This document shows positions 1-6,048 of a stretch of 7,010 nucleotides of DNA, piece after piece. The stretch's first letter is position 1. Every line of letters begins with the position of its first letter. Under the pieces are notes generated by a model. The model was not told the DNA's origin. It saw only the letters and a list, made by a program, of their open reading frames with translations, and ran no database searches. The stretch is from Candidatus Electrothrix marina. GTDB taxonomy: Bacteria > Desulfobacterota > Desulfobulbia > Desulfobulbales > Desulfobulbaceae. A program made the position numbers and the translations under genes. The DNA is taken from assembly GCA_004028495.1 (NCBI GenBank), contig MTKS01000081.1, positions 1 through 7,010 of the forward strand. The letters run 5' to 3'.

Positions 1-1
1 C

Positions 2-172
2 GACCACAGATATAACTCCTGTCACGGAGGAGAATGCGGTCATTACACTCAGGTTGTCTGGAAGAACACAGCAGAGGTGGGCTGCGGTATGGCATATTGC
101 AATGATGACGCCCAGATCTGGGTTTGCCAATATAAGGAAGCCGGAAACCTCAGAGGGCAGAAGCCGTACTGA
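2..172 (+). CDS. CAP/SCP-domain (PR-1-like) secreted protein, 3' end only
   Basis: The window opens inside this gene; 56 codons and the TGA stop are visible in frame 2. The sequence carries both CAP-superfamily signatures: GHYTQVVWKNT (CAP1 type) and WVCQYKEAGNL (CAP2 type), followed by a short tail ending GQKPY. Five cysteines in this stretch (in NSCHGGECGH, EVGCGMAYC and WVCQY) fit the disulfide-rich extracytoplasmic forms of the family. CAP proteins are usually exported and have varied or unknown biochemical roles, so no specific activity can be given. The start, signal peptide and first half of the domain lie outside the window. Family assignment is secure; function is not. Confidence 0.9.
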   Translation, partial: DHRYNSCHGGECGHYTQVVWKNTAEVGCGMAYCNDDAQIWVCQYKEAGNLRGQKPY

Positions 173-209
173 ACCTGAGCAGTGATTCACGGTGATTCAG
201 TAAGGCTGA

Positions 210-377
210 CTCGTTGCCGGGCCAGATTATAGAAATATACAGGAGTATCTCAACCAAGACATTCTGGATAAGGAAGGAAATCCTTACGACCCAAAGGTAA
301 AAAATGCTCCGGGCGGGCCGGGGTACTCTCCGGCAAAACATGTCCTTCTACCCGCTATCTTGATGTTATTGCTATAA
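210..377 (+). pseudogene. Possible remnant of a coding sequence, unrecognised
   Basis: Following an in-frame stop at 207-209, this frame stays open for 55 codons and reads like protein: it passes through IQEYLNQDILDKEGNPYDPK and then a Gly/Pro-rich NAPGGPGYSP before ending in a Leu-rich tail and TAA. There is no ATG near its beginning and no ribosome binding site, and it follows the CAP gene stop by only 37 bases. It could be a decayed gene fragment or a chance ORF. I do not recognise a family. Confidence 0.25.
288..359. repeat. Diverged direct repeat, copy 1
   Basis: This copy shares ordered blocks with 525-578: CGAC, GTAAAAAAT, CCGGCAA, TCCTT and finally an exact 11-mer TACCCGCTATC (349-359 here, 568-578 in copy 2). 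Copy 1 carries an extra GC-rich piece (about 310-329) between the second and third blocks. It overlaps the tentative ORF remnant, so the similarity might be a degenerate dispersed element rather than coding sequence. Confidence 0.4.
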
Positions 378-524
378 CACACAGTAATATATTCAATCAG
401 CGATAATTCTCTGTTGAAGCACAGTATTAAAATTTGTTCTCTCCCTAACCATAAACGCAATAATCCACTGAACGCCCTTTTATGTTATAGCTTGAAATTG
501 CGGAGCAATACCTCCCGTCTTTTC

Positions 525-578
525 GACGGTGTAAAAAATAGCACCGGCAAGTTTCTCCTTTGCTTTTTACCCGCTATC
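525..578. repeat. Diverged direct repeat, copy 2
   Basis: Second copy of the block series described for 288-359, lying just upstream of the outer-membrane protein gene. It directly follows a perfect 5-bp hairpin (515-529). The order of the shared blocks is the same in both copies and the exact 11-mer TACCCGCTATC closes each, which argues for a shared origin although the total identity is modest. Confidence 0.4.
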
Positions 579-638
579 GGATAACATAAATTCGTTAGAA
601 TATCATTCTCAAGACTTCTCTCTACGGGAATCAAAAAA

Positions 639-646
639 AGGAAGAG
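639..646 (+). promoter_or_regulatory. Ribosome binding site of the barrel protein gene
   Basis: AGGAAGAG lies four bases ahead of the ATG at 651 and supports that start, which is also the one that begins the signal peptide MKKILSAAAISALM. Confidence 0.6.
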
Positions 647-650
647 CGTT

Positions 651-1454
651 ATGAAAAAAATATTAAGCGCAGCGGCAATATCTGCCCTGATGTTTACAGC
701 AGATCCCGGGCTTGCCGGCAATATGAAAATTATGCCGCCCTCCTTGGGCATGGACTGCCCGGCTGACTGCCAGGATCAGATTGACCAGCTCAACTCCAGT
801 CAGGCCCGTCAGGACGAACAGCTCGGAGCATTGGAGGACAGTCAGGCCCGTCAGGATCAGGCCATAGAAGCCAATACAGCGGATATCCAAACTAATCTGC
901 AAGAGATTGAAAAGCTGAAAACACGGGAAGAATATAAATCCCTGGTATGTCAAGGCCACGGCCCAGATGACCTGGATGGGTTCAATGGATCTGGACAAGG
1001 AGTCTTACGGATTCAAGGCAGATACAGATACCGGATACGGATTCGCCATCTCAGCGGGACGCAATTCGGCAATCTTCGGCTTGAAGGAGAGCTTGGCGGG
1101 CGAACATCCGACATCAAAGACGAAGGGCTTTCCGATGTGACAATCAGCACGGCCATGCTGAACGGTTTTTACGGCGTTCCTGTCTACGGCCCGTTTTCCG
1201 TGTACGGAACAGCAGGTGCAGGTACGGCCAAGGTGGAAATGGCTTTTGCCGACGGTGTCGACGACAGCGAGGTAACCTTTGCCTATAAAGCCGGTGCTGG
1301 TGTGGCTATGGATATTGCTCGGAATATGGCTTTGGATCTGGGTTATGAATACCTGCGCACCGGCGATGTGGAATTCGGGCGGGACCACGATCTCCTGCGG
1401 GTTGATGATCTGAAAAGCAGTGCTGTCAACGCTTCTGTTCGCTACTCATTCTAA
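651..1454 (+). CDS. Outer-membrane beta-barrel protein with coiled-coil N-terminus; carries two compensating frameshifts
   Basis: The 267-residue product begins with a Sec signal peptide (residues 1-22, likely cut in GLAG) followed by a short Cys-containing linker. A heptad-type coiled coil (about 38-93) contains a duplicated 14-residue unit around SQARQD. An opacity/OmpA-like small barrel follows, with alternating strands such as YGPFSVYGTAGAGTAKVEM and MALDLGYEYLRTGDVEF and a terminal NASVRYSF. The final Phe is the usual outer-membrane insertion signal. Residues 96-138 read as an Arg-rich stretch unlike any barrel. Shifting one base (positions 937-1065) gives NPWYVKATAQMTW, then YGFKADTDTGYGFAISAGRN, a typical first and second strand, which rejoins FGNLRLEGEL in the annotated frame. 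An extra A near 936-938 and a lost base near 1063-1067 explain this. They may be sequence errors or a real paired mutation. The specific role (pore, adhesin, scaffold) is not evident. Confidence 0.85.
   Translation: MKKILSAAAISALMFTADPGLAGNMKIMPPSLGMDCPADCQDQIDQLNSSQARQDEQLGALEDSQARQDQAIEANTADIQTNLQEIEKLKTREEYKSLVCQGHGPDDLDGFNGSGQGVLRIQGRYRYRIRIRHLSGTQFGNLRLEGELGGRTSDIKDEGLSDVTISTAMLNGFYGVPVYGPFSVYGTAGAGTAKVEMAFADGVDDSEVTFAYKAGAGVAMDIARNMALDLGYEYLRTGDVEFGRDHDLLRVDDLKSSAVNASVRYSF
797..856 (+). repeat. Internal 42-bp-period repeat in the coiled coil
   Basis: The 18-mer CAGTCAGGCCCGTCAGGA occurs at 797-814 and exactly again at 839-856. The 42-base period equals 14 residues, two heptads, so the duplication lengthens the coiled coil without breaking its register. 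Confidence 0.8.
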
Positions 1455-1517
1455 GAGCATCCAAACCGGTCTGCAAATCGCAGGATCCCAAGCATATGGG
1501 GTATAAGCACTGCCGAG

Positions 1518-1549
1518 AACCTCTGCTCCGCATTTGCGGGGCAGAGGTT
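1518..1549 (+). terminator. Strong hairpin downstream of the barrel protein gene, no T-tract
   Basis: AACCTCTGC pairs perfectly with GCAGAGGTT (1541-1549). A T-G wobble and CCGC/GCGG continue the stem to an ATTT loop, about 14 base pairs in all. No T-run follows, so it is not a textbook intrinsic terminator; it could protect the 3' end of the transcript from nucleases or be a Rho-associated structure. Confidence 0.45.
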
Positions 1550-1643
1550 CAGCCGCCTCTCACCCCCTCCTTCGGCAAAGCACATTCAATATCACATTTA
1601 TTCGCCTTTTTTACCATCCCCCTTTATTTATATGAAAGTGGTC

Positions 1644-1668
1644 GGCGGGCCCGTCCGCCATTTTTTTT
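1644..1668 (+). terminator. Rho-independent terminator
   Basis: GGCGG (1644-1648) pairs with CCGCC (1655-1659) around a GCCCGT loop, and eight consecutive T follow (1661-1668) after one A. This is the classical intrinsic form on the plus strand and most likely ends the transcript of the barrel protein gene, separating it from the large gene downstream. Confidence 0.7.
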
Positions 1669-1680
1669 GTCCGGTGATTT

Positions 1681-1686
1681 TATAAT
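1681..1686 (+). promoter_or_regulatory. Candidate -10 box of the large exported protein gene
   Basis: A perfect TATAAT sits 45 bases before the ATG at 1731 and just after the terminator, a sensible place for a new promoter. No good -35 box is seen at the usual spacing, as that position falls in the terminator stem and T-run, so this remains tentative. Confidence 0.3.
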
Positions 1687-1730
1687 CAGCTCTGAGTCAA
1701 CACCCGTTCAATCAACATACTTTTTCACTT

Positions 1731-4250
1731 ATGGATGCTCAACCGAAAAAAATAATCGTCTCCGCCTTACGGCCCCTCTCTATCCTCTTTCTGTTCTTCT
1801 TCAGTTTCCTTTTCACCCCGATTCATGTACAGGCCGCCCGAGCAGAGCCCAGCGATATCGTGGTGAAGAAAACTATGACGAGCTTTTCCCGAATACCGGG
1901 CCTGACTGAACGAGAGCTGGAATACGGGAGACAGGTCATTGAACAGATGAACTATAACTCCCAGCGGATTACCCGCCAAATCAGCGTCCTGCCCGGAGCA
2001 AGTTTTGCCCGATGCAAAGAGATCTGGGACGAGCTGGAGAATAAAAAGGCCACCTACGATCAAATTCTCGCCTTTGAAGAATGGACAAAGCTGCCTGACG
2101 CGACTATGCCTCTGGCGGTGCAAATACTCAGGACAATCAAAGATCTGACTCGTGAAGAAGTGAAATGCCTGCGTGCCTTTCTGAACATCCCGAGACAAGG
2201 GGCCGATGCAGTCCTCTCGCTCATTCCCCAAATTGTGGCAATGGAGGCTTCGGGTAATTTTGCTGCCCGCAAGATGTTCACTGTGCGGGGAATAACAGTG
2301 GAACAGGCTCTGAACAACCTCAGTATCATCAATACATTTACAGATAAACAGGCATGGGCCTATGCCGCCTTTGCGGAAAGCAAAAGGATGGGTGCGCAAA
2401 CTGTCACTGACGCCCTGCCGCTTTTTCAGCAATTGCGTGATGATGCGGCCTGGAATATGCGCACCCTGATAAAAAAGGACAAACTTGATCGCAATGCGGC
2501 CTGGCGATGGCTGATCAGTTATTTTGCACACCCCGTCCATGTGCAGGAAAAACAGTATTATCGCTATGACGGTCGTGAACGAACCCAACTCCTTGACGCC
2601 TTTTATACTGCCGGCGAAGAGTTGATCTGGAAAATTAACAGTCTGCATGCTGTTTCCGATGAATACGGCATGGAAATATCCATTGCCGCCTTGCAGGCAA
2701 TGTCCGGAAAAGAATTGCAGGGGCTTTTTTCCAAGCTGTCGCAAAAAACCAAGGTAAACTATGGCAGTCATTTTCTTGCTGCACGCAAGGCGGGCAAGAA
2801 AAACAGTATGATCAGAATATTGCGCAAAGCAACCACAGCGGACCGCACTCAGGTCTCGGAAGATCTGACCTCGGCAAATATCTATGCTCTGCTGGCCCAG
2901 GGAAGCGAGCTGTATGACTCCTCGTTTCGAGATATCCTGGTCCCTATTTTAGGGAAACGAATCCATACAAACTACCGAAACAACCTGCTCACCTTTCTCA
3001 AGGCAACAGATCCGGCAAACCTCCTGGTTTCCAGTTTTATTGTCAGCCTGGCCCAGAAAGGCAAATTAACCGCCTTTTTCCCGAAAGAAGCTGTTGAGCA
3101 GGAAAAAATTCTGGATCTGGTCGCAGCTTCCGCTTTTAAAGATGAAGACACCATCCTCCTCTTTTCAGCCACCTTTCGCCACCTGCTCAAGGTATTGGAT
3201 CAGGATGTTCGGTATTATCTGATTCAAAAAATGGTGCTGGCTGATAACGGACAAGGCAGTTTCAGCAAACTGATCACTGTTATTCTCCAGTACTATTTGC
3301 AGGAATATCCCGACCTCCTCAATGCTCCGTCACGGCAGCTTATTCAGCAGACTGTCGAACGCAACGGCGCAGTGGATCTGAACCGGTACCTGTTGACACC
3401 CTTCGGTGAATGGAAAAGGGACAAACGGCTGGGCTCGATTTCAGTTTTTCATCCTGATGATGACGGACGCAAATCCTTTGTCTCCAATGCGCAAACCCTG
3501 CTCAAACATGGCTATAAAATAGCCTTTGCCAAGCAATACACCCCGTACCAGGACGCAAGCACGCAGGAACTGAGTAAACGCGCAATCCAACGGGCCGGCT
3601 CAGGCAAGGGGCTTGCGGCACTTTTTGACACCATGCGCCGCAATCCCTTTGCAACGGCTTTTGTTAAAAAGGTCAACGGCATCATCATAACCCATTCAGT
3701 CTACGTGTATGCCGATGAAGCAAACCAACAGCTGCTGATGAAGCGTTTTCTCCAGGGTGATGATGAAATGTTCGCCCAACGGGGCCATTCTTACTGGCGT
3801 TCGGAACAGATCACTGATCCTCTGGAAAAGCTCAAGGAGAATAAACAGATCACAGCCGACGATCTCACCGGGAGACAGCGTTTTCTCAGCCTGGGTTCCT
3901 GCGGCGGCGTGAAGGCCTACACCAAACTGACCCGAATGTTTCTCGGGCATATTGACATCCTCGCCACCATCGGGACGGGAATGGCGATAATCAACGACCC
4001 CTATAACCGAAACTTCTTTGAAACCGTGGCCAAGAATTCCTCGGCCATGACCTGGGAAGACATGGCGGCAAAGTCCTCCTTTATCTTTGCCAACGGCCGG
4101 GGGCAGGATTATCTGCAGCCCGGCTGTCTGACAGCCATTCTCCATAAAATACTGGACGAGGACAGAGTGAAGCGAGGCGATTTTTCCGATGCTGAGCAGT
4201 ACCTCTCCCCTGAATCAGAAATGGAGCAGGAGTTCAACACGCCGCAGTGA
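1731..4250 (+). CDS. Large exported helical protein with putative caspase-fold C-terminal domain
   Basis: The 839-residue product begins with a basic N-terminus and a long hydrophobic segment (about 8-32, Phe-rich) ending in HVQA, a signal-peptidase-like site. This supports the ATG at 1731 although the Shine-Dalgarno is poor. Residues 40-580 are mostly alpha-helical and read like repeats of an unknown scaffold. From about residue 590 the pattern changes to alternating beta and alpha elements: GSISVFHPDDDG, a helix, HGYKIAF, then NGIIITHSVYVYAD containing His655, and RFLSLGSCGG containing Cys724, followed by a helix and DILATIGTGMAIINDPYN. A hydrophobic strand ending in His-Ser, and a later strand ending in Ser-Cys-Gly-Gly, match the His/Cys dyad layout of caspase-like (clan CD) peptidases. 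This is inference from motifs, not a demonstrated homology. The gene is convergent with nagZ and their coding ends overlap by 36 bases. Substrate and partners are unknown. Confidence 0.9.
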   Translation: MDAQPKKIIVSALRPLSILFLFFFSFLFTPIHVQAARAEPSDIVVKKTMTSFSRIPGLTERELEYGRQVIEQMNYNSQRITRQISVLPGASFARCKEIWDELENKKATYDQILAFEEWTKLPDATMPLAVQILRTIKDLTREEVKCLRAFLNIPRQGADAVLSLIPQIVAMEASGNFAARKMFTVRGITVEQALNNLSIINTFTDKQAWAYAAFAESKRMGAQTVTDALPLFQQLRDDAAWNMRTLIKKDKLDRNAAWRWLISYFAHPVHVQEKQYYRYDGRERTQLLDAFYTAGEELIWKINSLHAVSDEYGMEISIAALQAMSGKELQGLFSKLSQKTKVNYGSHFLAARKAGKKNSMIRILRKATTADRTQVSEDLTSANIYALLAQGSELYDSSFRDILVPILGKRIHTNYRNNLLTFLKATDPANLLVSSFIVSLAQKGKLTAFFPKEAVEQEKILDLVAASAFKDEDTILLFSATFRHLLKVLDQDVRYYLIQKMVLADNGQGSFSKLITVILQYYLQEYPDLLNAPSRQLIQQTVERNGAVDLNRYLLTPFGEWKRDKRLGSISVFHPDDDGRKSFVSNAQTLLKHGYKIAFAKQYTPYQDASTQELSKRAIQRAGSGKGLAALFDTMRRNPFATAFVKKVNGIIITHSVYVYADEANQQLLMKRFLQGDDEMFAQRGHSYWRSEQITDPLEKLKENKQITADDLTGRQRFLSLGSCGGVKAYTKLTRMFLGHIDILATIGTGMAIINDPYNRNFFETVAKNSSAMTWEDMAAKSSFIFANGRGQDYLQPGCLTAILHKILDEDRVKRGDFSDAEQYLSPESEMEQEFNTPQ

Positions 4251-5234
4251 GGCCCGGACACGCTCCTCGCTGATACGCCCCTGATCCAGAAGATCCTGCA
4301 CAGCCCGGACGCCCTGCTCAAGAGCGTCCGGGTTGCGCTCCAAATTATTCCCCACGATCAGGAGATCAGCTCCTGCCAAAACAGCACGTCGGACAGCCTC
4401 TCTATATCCGTACCGTGATGCAATCGCCTGCATCTGCAAATCATCGGTTATGATCACGCCGTCAAACTCCAAGTCGTTCCGGAGCAGGGTGTTGATCATA
4501 ACCGGTGACAAGGTGGCGGGCAGCCCGGAGGGATCAAGTCCGTAATGCACCACATGCGCGGTCATGACTGCATCAATCCTGTTAATTCTGCTTTGACCGA
4601 TCATTATCCTATAGGGCTCAAGCTCTTTCTCCTTCCAATCATTACTGATATCGACAAATCCGAGATGTGAATCCCCGGAAGCACTGCCGTGCCCCGGAAA
4701 ATGCTTTAAGCAGCAGGCGACCCCGTATTTATGATGTCCCTGAATAACGGCCTGACAGTGGGCGGCAACCGCATCCGGATCAAATCCGAAGCTGCGCTCA
4801 TATCGGGCGATAATCGGATTATCAGGGTTAAGATTCAAATCCGCCACCGGGGCGAGATTCAAATTAATGCCGTATTCCGCCAACTCGGCAGCCATTGCCT
4901 CGGCTGCCGGTAAAGTGGCCTTCTCCGGGCTCTGCCGACCGAGTTCAGCAGCGGTCTTTGTTCTTAAAAAGCCGGCTTGTTCCTTCAGCCTGCACACCCT
5001 TCCCCCTTCCTGATCCACTGCAATCAGCAGAGACTCAGCCGCTACATCAGCCAACTCGGCAGTCAGCTCTTTCAGCTGTTCCGGGGAGCTGAAATTCTGC
5101 TCTGTCCCGTCAATATTTTTATCAAAAAGAATGACACCCGCCGGGGGGGACGTTTCCAATGCCTTTCTCAGCCAATGCCCCTGCTTTACTGTACATCCGT
5201 CGAATCCGACAAGAAACATCCGACTTAATTTCAT
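4215..5234 (-). CDS. nagZ: Beta-N-acetylhexosaminidase (GH3, NagZ type)
   Basis: This 339-residue protein has the normal NagZ length and no signal peptide, so it should act in the cytoplasm. Family 3 glycoside hydrolases of this type remove GlcNAc from 1,6-anhydroMurNAc muropeptides during peptidoglycan recycling. Motifs in order: AVDQEGGRV near residue 75-82 (sugar-binding region), LNLAPVADLN, the NagZ signature KHFPGHG (177-183) followed by Asp188-Ser-His190 (the general acid/base His-Asp pair) and GVIITDDLQM with the presumed nucleophile Asp264. All key residues are present. The frame opens one codon earlier with TTG at 5237, but ATG at 5234 is the better start, with AAGGT at 5241-5245 on the coding strand five to six bases upstream. 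The 3' end overlaps the convergent large gene. No terminator is visible on this strand. Confidence 0.95.
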   Translation of the reverse strand: MKLSRMFLVGFDGCTVKQGHWLRKALETSPPAGVILFDKNIDGTEQNFSSPEQLKELTAELADVAAESLLIAVDQEGGRVCRLKEQAGFLRTKTAAELGRQSPEKATLPAAEAMAAELAEYGINLNLAPVADLNLNPDNPIIARYERSFGFDPDAVAAHCQAVIQGHHKYGVACCLKHFPGHGSASGDSHLGFVDISNDWKEKELEPYRIMIGQSRINRIDAVMTAHVVHYGLDPSGLPATLSPVMINTLLRNDLEFDGVIITDDLQMQAIASRYGYREAVRRAVLAGADLLIVGNNLERNPDALEQGVRAVQDLLDQGRISEERVRASLRRVELLLHF

Positions 5235-5489
5235 CAACGCACCTTAAGTATAATAACAGTTTGGTAAATAATTTTCAGTTCAGCAGTTTGAACACGTTAG
5301 TCTAAACGACCTGCATATCATATGTATATAATTTTAGTTACTTACAATCGAACCATTGGTACAGCGATCTTTAATAAAAAAAATAAAACTTGATCAGTCA
5401 TATGTACAAAAAAATATACTGCAATTATGGAACAATCGACATTCAATCTGTCAAATATTTTTTTGAAAATAAATAAAATATTTAAAAAC

Positions 5490-5545
5490 AAGGAGTAAGG
5501 TGAAAAGAAAATTTTAAGCGCAATTGGCACGATTCTGGTATAACC
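5490..5545 (+). pseudogene. Possible decayed start of a signal-peptide gene
   Basis: AAGGAG (5490-5495) precedes GTG at 5500, and the codons begin V-K-R-K before a premature TAA. With one extra A in the A-run the frame would read K-I-L-S-A-I-G-T-I-L-V and then stop. This resembles the MKKILSAAAISAL start of the barrel protein at 651, in DNA as well (TTAAGCGCA in both). It may be a relic of a paralogue, but the match is short. Confidence 0.2.
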
Positions 5546-5607
5546 TTAAAGCGAAACATGTAACATATTAAATTTATTAAACATAATAAAGCTATCGATT
5601 AATCACC

Positions 5608-5629
5608 ACACTGTAACACACAACAGTGT
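5608..5629. repeat. Inverted repeat ACACTGT-N8-ACAGTGT
   Basis: A perfect 7-bp inverted repeat with an 8-base spacer, in AT-rich DNA ahead of the hairpin-rich leader. It could be an operator for a dimeric regulator or simply a hairpin; no known family consensus is matched. Confidence 0.35.
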
Positions 5630-5647
5630 TCATGATAAACTTTTTCC

Positions 5648-5718
5648 CCCCTAACAGGGGATATATAACAGCCGTCCTTTCTCGGGCGGTTAAACAAAAC
5701 GGGCATTAATCGCCCGTT
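5648..5718 (+). other. Cluster of three short hairpins
   Basis: Three stems follow in a row: CCCCT-AAC-AGGGG (5648-5660); GCCGTCC/GGGCGGT with loop TTTCTC (5671-5690, containing G-T pairs); and a perfect AACGGGC/GCCCGTT with loop ATTAATC (5698-5718). None is followed by a T-run, so terminators are unlikely in the usual sense. They lie directly upstream of the riboswitch-like RNA and may form part of one structured leader or a separate small RNA. Confidence 0.5.
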
Positions 5719-5789
5719 CCGTATGCATCATAATAAACGGCAAACCTTAGTTAACTAAGCGGGTGCCTTGCTTTCCGGTCGGAAACGGA

Positions 5790-5869
5790 AAGTTGATAAA
5801 GCCACAGCCGTCGCGAGGCGGTGTCGGAAAGCCACGGGTCTCCAAGGAGGAGACAGCCGGGTTGCCTGC
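5790..5869 (+). promoter_or_regulatory. GEMM-I / c-di-GMP-I-like riboswitch (variant)
   Basis: The core matches the cyclic di-GMP class I (GEMM) pattern. It has a GCCGTC-GCGA-GGCGGT hairpin with a GNRA tetraloop (5806-5821), the joining strand GGAAAGCCACGGG (5826-5838), a second hairpin GTCTCC-AAGGA-GGAGAC (5838-5854) and the closing strand AGCCGGGTTGCC (5855-5866). In the family the closing strand pairs with a 5' GGCAAACC. Here the expected position reads AAAGCCACAG, which pairs poorly. A canonical GGCAAACC does exist at 5739-5746, but reaching it requires an insertion of about 50 bases with two extra hairpins (CTTAGTTAACTAAG at 5746-5759 and CTTTCCG/CGGAAAG at 5771-5792). So this is either a variant with an expanded first arm or a degenerate copy. 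No terminator follows; a strong Shine-Dalgarno lies about 20 bases downstream, which suggests translational control. Confidence 0.6.
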
Positions 5870-5889
5870 TTTTACTGTAACCTATATCC

Positions 5890-5894
5890 GGAGG
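5890..5894 (+). promoter_or_regulatory. Consensus Shine-Dalgarno of the short ORF
   Basis: GGAGG six bases before the ATG at 5901 is the best ribosome binding site in the window. Its place just after the riboswitch-like core makes it a likely regulated site. Confidence 0.65.
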
Positions 5895-5900
5895 TATATT

Positions 5901-6020
5901 ATGAGAACTCTATTCCATTCAAGTACGTTTCTACTCGTATCGGCAAGTCGGCACCCGCCGTCCCCCTCAGTCTTTCGCACCGTACCGGGCTTCTCGCTCA
6001 TATTTCGCTATCTTTTTTAA
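5901..6020 (+). CDS. Short ORF behind the riboswitch-like RNA, possibly a truncated exported protein
   Basis: Thirty-nine codons start at an ATG with an ideal Shine-Dalgarno. The first 15 residues, MRTLFHSSTFLLVSA, look like the beginning of a signal peptide; the rest is Ser/Pro/Phe-rich and ends at TAA. A second frame is open through the same region to 6139, so a single-base indel could have broken a longer protein. Neither frame resembles a family I know. Options are a leader peptide, a small secreted protein or a broken target gene of the riboswitch. Confidence 0.4.
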   Translation: MRTLFHSSTFLLVSASRHPPSPSVFRTVPGFSLIFRYLF

Positions 6021-6048
6021 AATTCTCTGAAACCGCAACACAATCAGT

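Larger units (their letters stand above)
173..650. other. Intergenic stretch without an intact gene
   Basis: About 480 bases separate the CAP gene stop from the outer-membrane protein start. The stretch holds a 10-bp-period tandem GTGATTCA (182-189 and 192-199), a possible ORF remnant (210-377), an inverted repeat TGTTAT-TGCT-ATAACA (364-379), a distant inverted pair GCTATAACA (371-379) / TGTTATAGC (483-491), a CCGTC-TTTTC-GACGG hairpin (515-529) and a diverged direct repeat (288-359 against 525-578). The minus-strand ORF here (about 751-485) runs across the signal-peptide region of the next gene and has no convincing family features. No clear promoter is seen. Confidence 0.6.
5235..5647. other. 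AT-rich intergenic stretch
   Basis: Roughly 400 bases that are far richer in A and T than the flanking genes. It must contain the nagZ promoter on the minus strand, but no convincing -35/-10 pair with a sensible leader was found. The one longer minus-strand ORF (5530-5342) is a Phe/Ile-rich string typical of translated AT-rich DNA and is not supported. The stretch also holds a possible decayed gene start (about 5490-5545) and an inverted repeat ACACTGT-N8-ACAGTGT (5608-5629). Confidence 0.55.

Noticed and set aside
485..751. Minus-strand 88-codon ORF upstream of the barrel gene
   Set aside because: Its first third is antisense to the signal peptide of the barrel protein, and it has no family features or ribosome binding site.
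1496..1909. Plus-strand 137-codon ORF across the terminator region
   Set aside because: It runs through the terminator hairpin and T-run and then in another frame over the signal peptide of the large gene; composition is not protein-like and there is no ribosome binding site.
1767..2771. Minus-strand 334-codon ORF inside the large exported protein gene
   Set aside because: It is antisense to a well-supported gene with a signal peptide; its own translation is Cys/His/Phe-rich without recognisable motifs.
5247..5252. TATACT on the minus strand as nagZ -10 box
   Set aside because: Transcription would begin within the ribosome binding site of nagZ, and no suitable -35 box is present.
5342..5530. 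Minus-strand 62-codon ORF in the AT-rich stretch
   Set aside because: Phe/Ile/Leu-rich translation is expected from AT-rich DNA; no ribosome binding site or motif supports it.
5698..5718. Perfect AACGGGC/GCCCGTT hairpin as intrinsic terminator
   Set aside because: No T-run follows (CCGTATG), so intrinsic termination is unlikely; kept only as part of the hairpin cluster.
5830..5870. Cobalamin riboswitch (GGAGAC plus GCC resembling a B12 box)
   Set aside because: The order and spacing do not fit the B12 box; the GNRA hairpin and AGCCGGGTTGCC closing strand fit GEMM-I much better.
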